A DNA stretch of 8,330 bases from CARZYU01 sp964370085 (GCA_964370085.1 CAYJHI010000041.1:1-8330); one strand, 5' to 3'; positions 1-5,935 are shown, counted from the first letter of the stretch. Notes: generated by a model not told the origin, from the sequence alone. Program-made: numbers and translations.

Positions 1-183
1 TTTATTTTCTTCTTTTACTACTAGACAAAAAGAGTTAGGTAACTCAATAAATCTTTCGTAATAAGTTTCTACAATAAAATCTTTATTTAAGTTATTATCG
101 TACTGTACTTCATCTTGTACTAGCTTAGTCAAAAGATAATGTAGTCCTTCTAAATCTTTTTTAGTTCCTTTTTCAATATACAT
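1..183 (-). CDS. GNAT-like N-acetyltransferase, N-terminal part (cut by window edge)
   Basis: The first 61 codons of a gene that runs off the left edge. It begins MYIEKGTKKDLEGLHYLL and reaches a stretch ending FCLVVKEENK. A short first beta strand, an Asp-Leu at the start of helix 1 (D10-L11), a helical region, then a hydrophobic strand (FCLVV) followed by charged residues matches the start of the GNAT fold, which transfers an acetyl group from acetyl-CoA to an amine. The acetyl-CoA-binding loop (Q/RxxGxG/A) would lie outside the window, so the assignment rests on the N-terminal pattern only. The ATG is set by an AGGTG ribosome site (188-192) five bases upstream, which overlaps the smc stop codon. 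Only 7 bases separate it from smc, so the two are probably co-transcribed and translationally coupled. The substrate is unknown. Confidence 0.6.
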   Translation of the reverse strand, partial: MYIEKGTKKDLEGLHYLLTKLVQDEVQYDNNLNKDFIVETYYERFIELPNSFCLVVKEENK

Positions 184-190
184 ATTTCAC

Positions 191-3136
191 CTATTTATCA
201 CTATTAAGTTTAACACTAACTAATTTTGATACTCCACTCTCTTGCATTGTAATACCATATAATGTTTCAGCGTATTCCATGGTCTTCTTTTTGTGAGTTA
301 TAATTAAAAACTGTGTTTTATTTTTATAATGATCTAAGTATTTACCAAACTGATCAACATTTGCTTCATCTAGTGCTGCTTCTACTTCATCAAATAGACA
401 AAATGGCACTGTTCTAATGTTAAGTATAGCAAATAACAAACTGATTGCAGTTAGGGTTTTCTCTCCTCCTGATAAAAGGGAAATAGTAGTAAGTTTCTTT
501 CCTGGAGGTGATGCCACTATTTCTATTCCAGTCTCTAAAAGATTATCCGGATTAGTAAGTTTTAAATCGGCATTACCGCCATTAAACAGTTGTTTAAAAA
601 CTGTTTTAAACTCTTCTTTAATAAGTTCAAAAGTTTTATGAAACTCTTCTTTCATAACCTGATCCATTTCAGTAATAATATCTAATAATGTGTCTTTGGC
701 TCTCAATAAGTCTTCTTTTTGTGTTGTTAAGAATTCATATCTTGTATTAACTCTTTCAAATTCTTCGATTGCTAGTAAATTTACCATTCCAATTTTCTTT
801 AGTTTTTCTTTAGACGATTGTACTAATTGTCTAGCATCATTTACTTCAATATCTAATCTACTTGTCTCTTTAGCTTTTTCAAAAGTTAGTGAGTAGTCTT
901 CTGATAAAGTGGTTAACATATTATCAAGTTTAACATCGTATTTACTAATAAGTATTTCTATATCTCTTAGTTCTCTTTCTTTTAGTTTAAGAGTACTATT
1001 AGTTACTTTATCACTAGCAGTTACTTGTTCTATTTCTTCTCTTAAGAAATCGATTTCTTTTGTAAGATTATCTATTAAGAGAATTAGTTTTTCTTCTTCT
1101 AGAACTTTATCATAATAGAGTTTAATTAGTCTTTCTTCTTCTTGATCTGATTCATTAGATAAAACTTTATTTAAACTATTAATATCTTTTTCTTTTTGTT
1201 CTAATTGATCTAATAATAATTCTAATTGTTCTTTTTTTGTTACACATTTTAATTCTTCAGCATTTACTGTTTCATAATAAGTTCTAATTTTCTCTTCTAT
1301 TTCATTTATATCTAATTGAATAGTAGCTTGTTCTTGTTCTAGTGTTTTTAGGTTTTCTTCTAATAGTTGCTTATCCTTTTCTAAGTTTTGATATTCTTGT
1401 CTTAGAGAAATGATACTCTTTGTGTAATTAGAGGAACCGCCACTCATAGAACCACCAACGTTGACAACATCTCCTGTTAAAGTTACTATTTTATATCGAG
1501 CATTGATTCTTTTTGATATTCTAGTAGCATTATCTAAAGTGTCAACTATTAAGATGTTTCCTAATTGATTTAAAACAATACTTTTATAGATTGGTTTATA
1601 AGTTACTAAGTTGGCTGCTACACTGATAAATCCTTCTTCATTATTAATTGTATTTAAAGTTATTTCATCTATCCCTCTTGCTTTAATAACACTTATTGGG
1701 AAGAAAGTTGCTCTTCCTGACTTTGTATCTTTTAAATAGTTAATAGCTTCTTTAGCACTTCTTTCGTCATCTGTTATGATGAAGTTTTTACTAGCACTTA
1801 TGGCCATATCAATAGCTTTACTGTATTGTTCTTTAGTATCAAGTAGATTACCTAGAGCATTGTGAATACCATTTAATTCTCTTGATGAGACAATTGTTTT
1901 AACGCTGTTAGGTAGTGTTCCACCTTCTTCTACTTCTCTTGATAAGATAGTTAACTTATGATTAATAGTAACTAGATCTTTAGTCTTTTGATTGTAGTTT
2001 TGAATAAACATATCATTTTTAGTACGTAAATTAGTTCTTTTATCGACTAATGTTTTTAATAGACCTTTACTTTCTAGTAATTTATTTTCCATAAAAGATA
2101 GTTCTGAATTTAAAAGTGATACATCTTTATTAAGTTTAGCTATTTCTTCTTTAGTAAATAAAACGTTATCAGTTAAAGCTGTCTTGTTAGAGTCGTATTT
2201 TCTTCTTTCTTCTAAGACTAGTTTGTCACTGTTGATTCTTTCTTTTTCTCTTGTTACATCTAGCAAACTATTATTAGCATGACTCAGTTCTCTTTCTTTT
2301 TTATCCAATATATTTCTTTTTTCTAATATTTCGGCATCCATACCAGTGACACTGCTAGAGATATTTAGAATTTCCTCTTCTAGTTGTTGTTTCTTTTCTT
2401 TACCTCGCTTGTACTCATCATTTATTGTTACAATATCATGGGCTAAGAGAGCAACTTCATATCTGTCTAAGGTATCTTTTACTTGAAGGTATTCTTTGGC
2501 TTTTATACTTTGTTCTTTTAGGGGTTCTACTTGTAGGGATAATTCATCTATTATATCTGTTAATCTTTCTAAGTTATTATGAGTTCTTTCTAACTTTCTA
2601 ATAGCTTCTTCTCTTCTTTTTTTATACTTTATTACTCCTGCTGCTTCTTCAAAGATTATTCTTCTGTCATTAGAAGAATTAGATAGTATTCTTTGTACTT
2701 CTCCTTGAGAGATTATATTAAATGATTCTTTACCAATACCACTATCTAAGAATAGTTCTGTTATATCTTTAAGACGACATTTAGTTCCATTCATATAGTA
2801 TTCGTTTTCACCACTTCGATAAACTTTTCTTCTGATTGATACTTCTTCATAAGGTACTGTTAAATAGTGATCAGAGTTATCAAAAGTCAGAGTTACACTA
2901 GCAACATTTAGGGCATTACGACTTTTAGAACCAGAGAAGATTACATCACTCATTGCACCATCACCACGCAGTGATTTAACTGATTGTTCTCCTAAAACCC
3001 AACGAACAGCATCAACAATATTACTTTTACCAGATCCATTAGGTCCTACTATACAGGTTACATTTCCATCCAATGATATTTCTATTTTTTCTGCAAATGA
3101 TTTAAAACCTGATGCTGTTATTTCTTTTAAGTACAT
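191..3136 (-). CDS. smc: Chromosome segregation protein SMC (condensin ATPase), short-armed
   Basis: Complete 981-aa SMC, the ATPase that with the ScpA/ScpB partners extrudes DNA loops and compacts and segregates the chromosome. Seen: N-terminal ATPase half with Walker A GPNGSGKS (residues 31-38), an SLRG segment (55-58), Q-loop ISQGEV (Q144) and FEEAAG (162-167); coiled coil from about 170 to 400; hinge about 405-565, opening near GTLPNSVK and closing with GGSMSGG; returning coil about 570-780; C-terminal ATPase half with signature LLSGGEK (887-893), Walker B CLFDEVEAALD (913-923, D916/E917) and switch His H948. The usual Bacillus-type length is about 1,186, and the deficit is confined to the two coiled arms. 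The start is ATG with AGGAAA (3141-3146) upstream. It ends in TAG, which forms part of the ribosome site of the GNAT gene. A candidate promoter lies at 3172-3200. Confidence 0.98.
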   Translation of the reverse strand: MYLKEITASGFKSFAEKIEISLDGNVTCIVGPNGSGKSNIVDAVRWVLGEQSVKSLRGDGAMSDVIFSGSKSRNALNVASVTLTFDNSDHYLTVPYEEVSIRRKVYRSGENEYYMNGTKCRLKDITELFLDSGIGKESFNIISQGEVQRILSNSSNDRRIIFEEAAGVIKYKKRREEAIRKLERTHNNLERLTDIIDELSLQVEPLKEQSIKAKEYLQVKDTLDRYEVALLAHDIVTINDEYKRGKEKKQQLEEEILNISSSVTGMDAEILEKRNILDKKERELSHANNSLLDVTREKERINSDKLVLEERRKYDSNKTALTDNVLFTKEEIAKLNKDVSLLNSELSFMENKLLESKGLLKTLVDKRTNLRTKNDMFIQNYNQKTKDLVTINHKLTILSREVEEGGTLPNSVKTIVSSRELNGIHNALGNLLDTKEQYSKAIDMAISASKNFIITDDERSAKEAINYLKDTKSGRATFFPISVIKARGIDEITLNTINNEEGFISVAANLVTYKPIYKSIVLNQLGNILIVDTLDNATRISKRINARYKIVTLTGDVVNVGGSMSGGSSNYTKSIISLRQEYQNLEKDKQLLEENLKTLEQEQATIQLDINEIEEKIRTYYETVNAEELKCVTKKEQLELLLDQLEQKEKDINSLNKVLSNESDQEEERLIKLYYDKVLEEEKLILLIDNLTKEIDFLREEIEQVTASDKVTNSTLKLKERELRDIEILISKYDVKLDNMLTTLSEDYSLTFEKAKETSRLDIEVNDARQLVQSSKEKLKKIGMVNLLAIEEFERVNTRYEFLTTQKEDLLRAKDTLLDIITEMDQVMKEEFHKTFELIKEEFKTVFKQLFNGGNADLKLTNPDNLLETGIEIVASPPGKKLTTISLLSGGEKTLTAISLLFAILNIRTVPFCLFDEVEAALDEANVDQFGKYLDHYKNKTQFLIITHKKKTMEYAETLYGITMQESGVSKLVSVKLNSDK

Positions 3137-3171
3137 ATTGTTTCCTACTTTCTACTATTTAATCCTCTCTA

Positions 3172-3200
3172 ATTTTAGCATTACAACAAAAAAAAAGCAA
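3172..3200 (-). promoter_or_regulatory. Candidate sigma-A promoter of smc, overlapping a terminator
   Basis: Read on the minus strand, TTGCTT (3195-3200) and TAAAAT (3172-3177) are separated by 17 bases. The -10 matches consensus at 5 of 6 positions, the -35 at only 3 of 6. The -35 is the descending arm of the hairpin that terminates the upstream 109-aa gene. The position, 35 bases before the smc ATG, is suitable, but AT-rich DNA makes such matches common. Confidence 0.35.
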
Positions 3201-3211
3201 TTGAATTGCTT
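3188..3211 (-). terminator. Rho-independent terminator after the 109-aa gene
   Basis: On the minus strand AAGCAA (3206-3211), a 5-base loop and TTGCTT (3195-3200) form a 6-bp stem that runs into nine consecutive T residues (3188-3196). It lies 25 bases past the stop of the 109-aa gene. The stem has low GC, so efficiency may be moderate; the long U-tract is the strongest evidence. Confidence 0.6.
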
Positions 3212-3235
3212 ATTTTCTAGGACTTTTGAAGTGTT

Positions 3236-3565
3236 TTATTTAGTTTTCATTAATCTTTTAGCATCTTCTTTGAAATGAATTAATCTATTTATGACACTAT
3301 TATGAATATTTAAACTTAAACCTCTACTAGTTTCAACGAATTGATAACTTTCTTCTTTAGGAAAATATTCTTTTATAGGTTTAATACAAAGATAATCTTC
3401 AGTACTGATAATATTATAACTACTAGGATTAAAATAGAAACTTCCTTTTTTTATTAGAGAAGTTATTTTCATTTGATTGTTTGCTTTTTTAGCAGCTAGA
3501 AATAGATTGTTACTTTCTACTCTATTACATTTATCTACTAATGTTTCTTTGTTATTTTTTTTCAT
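3236..3565 (-). CDS. Hypothetical protein, 109 aa, orphan
   Basis: I do not recognise this protein. It is 109 residues, Lys- and Asn-rich, with no signal peptide or membrane segment, so it is probably cytosolic. The first 40 residues are charged and probably helical, the middle (about 38-90) contains short beta-like runs (SFYFNPSSYNII, SYQFVETSRGLSL), and the C-terminus (91-109) is a basic helix rich in Lys and Arg. That it is a real gene is supported by a strong ribosome site (AGGAGA at 3570-3575, four bases before the ATG), a near-consensus promoter directly upstream (3583-3611), a terminator directly downstream, and no competing gene on the opposite strand. It sits between smc and the NodB-like gene, on the same strand as both. 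Its own promoter and terminator make it an independent unit, although read-through from the NodB-like gene is possible because no terminator separates them. Confidence 0.8.
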   Translation of the reverse strand: MKKNNKETLVDKCNRVESNNLFLAAKKANNQMKITSLIKKGSFYFNPSSYNIISTEDYLCIKPIKEYFPKEESYQFVETSRGLSLNIHNSVINRLIHFKEDAKRLMKTK

Positions 3566-3582
3566 AGTATCTCCTGGGAAAT

Positions 3583-3611
3583 ATAATAGAGTAAATACTA
3601 TTTTTTGTCAA
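3583..3611 (-). promoter_or_regulatory. Strong sigma-A promoter of the 109-aa gene
   Basis: On the minus strand a perfect -35 TTGACA (3606-3611) and a 5/6 -10 TATTAT (3583-3588) are separated by exactly 17 bases. The -35 begins two bases past the stop codon of the NodB-like gene, so the whole 48-bp spacer is promoter plus ribosome site. Transcription would start near 3576, right at the Shine-Dalgarno, leaving a leader of only about 10-13 bases. Confidence 0.75.
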
Positions 3612-3613
3612 CT

Positions 3614-4477
3614 CTATTTATCGGCATTATGACTTTCATTCAATAAAGTATTAACCGTCTCTAATTGATATCCCCTTTGATTTATATAATTTATGACCGT
3701 TAGCAATTGTTCTTCTATTTCAGTGGTTACTGGTAAGCCAATAATACTACCACTAGTAAGTTTTTCTTTTACTGTTAAAAGTGGATTAGTCGTTATTTGA
3801 ATGGTAGGTATAATTGTATGCATATCTTTAGATGAACATAATTCTAATATTTCTTTATTATCATATTCGGCATAGCAATATTTCCCTTTTAAGTTAATAA
3901 TATTTTCTAATATATCTAATCCTTCTTGAAATTTACTTTCTATATATCTTCCATCATAGTTTAACACTTGTATTTCATGACCATCTTTAGCTAAATTTAA
4001 TACTTCTTCTTGATTGTTTTTTATGTAGATGCCATCTATAAAAAATGTAACTTTAATATTTAATTCATTTAATACTTTTTTTATATTAGTAATATTCTCG
4101 TTATTGTTAACTTTAAATACTAAAGATACCATGTTTTTTGAAGTGTTTCCTTGTTCAATATAGTAGTCATAATATTCATTCATTGTCACTTCTGGTTCTT
4201 TTTCTTCAAAAACAATTAAAGCTTCGTTAAAAGAACCGTATTGCTTCATTTTTTCAAAGGTTGTTTCTTCATTAATAATTTGTCCATTAATACCTGGTAT
4301 CAAGTTGTTATCAATTATTTCAGCATTTATCGGATCTGTTTCATACTCTGTTTTCTTTCTTTCTATCTCAGACATAATAGGATCATTTTGTCTTAAAAAA
4401 TCAACTGCTTGATCTGTGTAATAAAAGCTAAAGCATACTAAGACAATTGCAAGAGAGGCCTCAATTATTTTTTTCAT
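3614..4477 (-). CDS. Membrane-anchored NodB-fold protein, predicted catalytically inactive polysaccharide deacetylase homologue
   Basis: A 287-aa protein with a short basic N-terminus and one hydrophobic segment (about residues 4-20) acting as signal anchor or signal peptide, so the rest is extracytoplasmic. Residues about 115-280 follow the NodB / carbohydrate esterase 4 pattern in order: VSLVF, then NIKKVLNELNIKVTFFIDG (131-149), GHEI (166-169), GSII (243-246) and a final INQRGYQLETVNTLL. Active family members carry FDD, HxxxH, RPPYG and LHD motifs at these places. Here FDD is F121-K122-V123, the two His are L172 and G176, RPPYG is replaced around 199-204, and LHD is L248-P249-V250. Metal binding and deacetylation are therefore not expected; a binding or scaffolding role at the cell surface is inference. 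Start ATG has GGTGAT upstream. It is divergent from the 151-aa gene. No terminator is visible before the next gene. Confidence 0.85.
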   Translation of the reverse strand: MKKIIEASLAIVLVCFSFYYTDQAVDFLRQNDPIMSEIERKKTEYETDPINAEIIDNNLIPGINGQIINEETTFEKMKQYGSFNEALIVFEEKEPEVTMNEYYDYYIEQGNTSKNMVSLVFKVNNNENITNIKKVLNELNIKVTFFIDGIYIKNNQEEVLNLAKDGHEIQVLNYDGRYIESKFQEGLDILENIINLKGKYCYAEYDNKEILELCSSKDMHTIIPTIQITTNPLLTVKEKLTSGSIIGLPVTTEIEEQLLTVINYINQRGYQLETVNTLLNESHNADK

Positions 4478-4497
4478 ATATATATCACCATTAAAAT

Positions 4498-4532
4498 ATA
4501 TGATATTTTTTCAAAAATAAGACTTATCATAT
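4498..4532. repeat. Inverted repeat in divergent promoter region (possible operator)
   Basis: ATATGATA (4498-4505) and its exact reverse complement TATCATAT (4525-4532) are separated by 19 bases. Between them lies a second inverted repeat, TATTTTT / AAAAATA (4504-4510 and 4513-4519, two-base spacer). The right arm overlaps the candidate -10 of the minus-strand promoter. It could be a repressor site or simply a consequence of high AT content. Confidence 0.3.
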
Positions 4533-4559
4533 TGTATTTTAATTAATCGTATGTTTTAA
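4531..4559 (-). promoter_or_regulatory. Candidate promoter of the NodB-like gene
   Basis: On the minus strand TTAAAA (4554-4559, 4/6) and TACAAT (4531-4536, 5/6) are 17 bases apart, about 54 bases upstream of the ATG at 4477. It lies almost exactly on top of the plus-strand candidate promoter. Weak on its own because the region is extremely AT-rich. Confidence 0.35.
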
Positions 4560-4560
4560 T
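4532..4560 (+). promoter_or_regulatory. Candidate promoter of the 151-aa gene, extended -10
   Basis: TTGTAT (4532-4537, 3/6), a 17-base spacer and TTTAAT (4555-4560, 5/6), with a TG at 4552-4553 giving an extended -10 that can compensate for the weak -35. Transcription would start near 4567, seven bases before the GAGGT ribosome site. Confidence 0.42.
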
Positions 4561-4585
4561 AAATATATAAGTTGAGGTAAGAGAT

Positions 4586-5041
4586 ATGGTGTTTACTATT
4601 AAAGATCAATTAATTGATCACTTAGATAATCTTCATAATACTTTTGAGAGAAATTTATCTAAAGATCCTAAATATATTAATTCTATGATTTATGACTATA
4701 TTGTTAAATCACAAGATAATTATAAGCAATACAATTATTTATTATTAGATAATCCAAAAGGAAACTTTTTTGACTATGAAGTTGTTACTGTCGGAAAGGT
4801 CGTTCAAACTAAACAAAAGAGGATGAATCGTTTTACTAGTGATTTAGTTAAGAAATTGGAGATTGCTATTATATTAGAAGATTTTGTTAGTGATAATATT
4901 GATTTAGATCATTATGTTGGTGTTTTTTACTCTAATAAGGTATTTGGTATTAATATGATAAATAATTATTTTAGTAATAAAAAAGATAAAGATACTTTGC
5001 CTTTACCTAAGTTATTTATTAAACAATTTATAAAGGACTAA
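4586..5041 (+). CDS. Hypothetical protein, 151 aa, orphan, only plus-strand gene
   Basis: I do not recognise this protein. It is 151 residues, soluble, rich in Lys, Asp, Asn and Tyr, with no signal peptide or membrane segment. The N-terminal third looks helical (IKDQLIDHLDNLHNTFERNL, then SMIYDYIVKSQDNYKQYNYLL); a middle part has short strands (FDYEVVTVGKVVQ) followed by a basic stretch (TKQKRMNR) and an amphipathic segment (LVKKLEIAIILEDFV); the C-terminus ends in a basic helix. The ATG is set by GAGGT (4574-4578) seven bases upstream. The gene is bounded by a candidate extended -10 promoter and by a clear terminator whose hairpin includes the stop codon, so it is a stand-alone transcription unit. 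Divergence from the NodB-like gene with a shared 108-bp control region suggests, but does not show, related regulation. Its stop lies 7 bp from the stop of the convergent EWW gene. Confidence 0.85.
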   Translation: MVFTIKDQLIDHLDNLHNTFERNLSKDPKYINSMIYDYIVKSQDNYKQYNYLLLDNPKGNFFDYEVVTVGKVVQTKQKRMNRFTSDLVKKLEIAIILEDFVSDNIDLDHYVGVFYSNKVFGINMINNYFSNKKDKDTLPLPKLFIKQFIKD

Positions 5042-5055
5042 GTCCTTTTTATTTT
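5032..5055 (+). terminator. Rho-independent terminator of the 151-aa gene, possibly bidirectional
   Basis: AAAGGAC (5032-5038), loop TAA (which is the stop codon, 5039-5041) and GTCCTTT (5042-5048), followed by a T-rich tract. The 7-bp stem has three GC pairs. Read on the minus strand the same hairpin lies just past the stop of the convergent EWW gene, but the following tract (ATAAATTGTTT) is a poorer U-tract, so termination there is less certain. Confidence 0.8.
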
Positions 5056-5493
5056 ATGTAAACTTTATCATCATGATCTGTATCATCTGGTATGTAACTA
5101 TATATTTCTTCATAAGCAGATCCGATTCCTTTTGATACAACTATTATGTTTTCTCCTACTAACATTTTTGTTTCAAAAGATAGTTTTTTTGTTATACCTG
5201 AAATAGTTAATGCTTTGTTTAGTGGTTCATTTGGTTCTAAGTCTACTTTTAAAAGACATTTGCCATGTAAATGAACTTGATCTTTAATCGAAATAGAAAG
5301 ATTTTTAGAAAATATTTGTATTTGTTCTTCTGTTGGATCTGGTTCNNNNNNNNNNNNNNNNNNNNNNNNNNNNNNNNNNNNNNNNNNNNNNNNNNNNNNN
5401 NNNNNNNNNNNNNNNNNNNNNNNNNNNNNNNNNNNNNNNNNNNNNATCTTTAATCCACCACTCTATAGCTTTATCTATTATTTCTTTATGCAT
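5049..5493 (-). CDS. EWW-family small protein, downstream copy, interrupted by assembly gap
   Basis: Paralogue of the gene at 5503-5913. The N-terminus (5446-5493) reads MHKEIIDKAIEWWIKD; after the N-run, 98 further residues (5049-5345) begin EPDPTEEQIQIF and end HDDKVYIK before TAA. From the F of EEQIQIF onward it aligns without gaps to its neighbour over 73 residues with 24 identities, including EP, KLS..T.M, VSKG and SAY..IYS. The ATG at 5493 is preferred over the in-frame GTG at 5502 because AGGTGAT (5498-5504) sits five bases before it. The two halves are out of register across 100 Ns, but that run is a placeholder; comparison with the paralogue predicts about 25 missing residues (75 bases) and a protein near 139 aa. 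No known function; soluble, acidic C-terminus. Co-transcribed with the upstream copy. Confidence 0.82.
5346..5445. other. Assembly gap, 100 Ns
   Basis: A run of exactly 100 undetermined bases, the usual fixed-size scaffold pad, inside the downstream EWW gene. The true gap size is unknown; the paralogue alignment suggests about 75 bases. Reading frames that run through it should not be trusted. Confidence 0.97.
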
Positions 5494-5502
5494 TGTTATC
5501 AC

Positions 5503-5913
5503 CTACTTCTTATATGTTTTCTGTGAAGAATAAATTGTTTGATATGCTGAGGCAAAACCTTTTGATACTTTAACTTCTTGATTACTTATTTCCATTTCTG
5601 TTTTCCAAGATAGTTTTCTGTTTGGAGAAATTTCTTTTAAAATAGTTCCTAAAGTGGCATCAGGTTCATAGTTTACTGATAAAACAACTTTTTCTTCTGC
5701 CTCTAATAATTCTCTTAATTTACTTCGTAGAGCTACTCTAAAACTTAAAATTTGTTTCTTTGATAATTCGAATTCCGCGTTTTGTTTTTGGATTTTATTA
5801 TTTAATAAAGGGGCGATGATATTACTGTCTATGAAAGATGGATTTTCCAAATCGTTTGACCACCACTCTACTGCAACAGTTATTGCCATTTCTCTTATTT
5901 TTATATTTTGCAT
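5503..5913 (-). CDS. EWW-family small protein, upstream copy, 136 aa
   Basis: Complete 136-aa protein that I cannot assign to a named family. It begins MQNIKIREMAITVAVEWW and has no membrane segment. The N-terminal helix carries E16-W17-W18, followed by a Pro/Phe segment (ENPSFID), a long helix with a basic-acidic pattern (FRVALRSKLRELLEAEEK), then a beta-rich half with VVLSVNYEPD, KLSWKTEMEI and VKVSKGFASAYQTIY. The frame is open up to a TTG at 5964, but that would overlap the -35 box and lacks a ribosome site; the ATG at 5913 has GGAGAG (5917-5922) and matches the length of the N-terminus of the paralogue. A near-consensus promoter lies directly upstream. The stop codon TAG (5503-5505) is part of the ribosome site of the next copy, so the two genes form a translationally coupled pair that arose by tandem duplication. 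Confidence 0.88.
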   Translation of the reverse strand: MQNIKIREMAITVAVEWWSNDLENPSFIDSNIIAPLLNNKIQKQNAEFELSKKQILSFRVALRSKLRELLEAEEKVVLSVNYEPDATLGTILKEISPNRKLSWKTEMEISNQEVKVSKGFASAYQTIYSSQKTYKK

Positions 5914-5916
5914 AAT

Positions 5917-5922
5917 CTCTCC
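5917..5922 (-). promoter_or_regulatory. Ribosome binding site deciding the start of the upstream EWW gene
   Basis: GGAGAG three bases before the ATG at 5911-5913 on the minus strand. It fixes the start 17 codons inside the longest open frame. The predicted transcription start (near 5929) also lies downstream of the longer alternative start. Confidence 0.8.
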
Positions 5923-5935
5923 ATTAATGAAGCAT

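Noticed and set aside
417..1115. Short plus-strand open frames opposite smc (417-641, 690-896, 909-1115)
   Set aside because: They lie antisense to a well-conserved SMC coding region, lack ribosome sites, and their low-complexity Ser/Leu composition is what the reverse complement of Lys/Glu-rich coils produces.
3188..3196. A-run as a phase-variable homopolymer
   Set aside because: It is the U-tract of a minus-strand terminator and is not inside a coding region, so slippage would not switch a gene on or off.
5049..5493. Frameshifted pseudogene
   Set aside because: The out-of-frame relation depends on the 100-N pad being the true length; both halves are conserved with the paralogue and contain no internal stops.
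5494..5502. GTG start at 5502 for the downstream EWW gene
   Set aside because: The GTG is inside the AGGTGAT ribosome site that serves the ATG at 5493.
5271..5533. Plus-strand and minus-strand frames running through the N-run
   Set aside because: They are open only because undetermined bases contain no stops; the real gene here is the minus-strand EWW copy.
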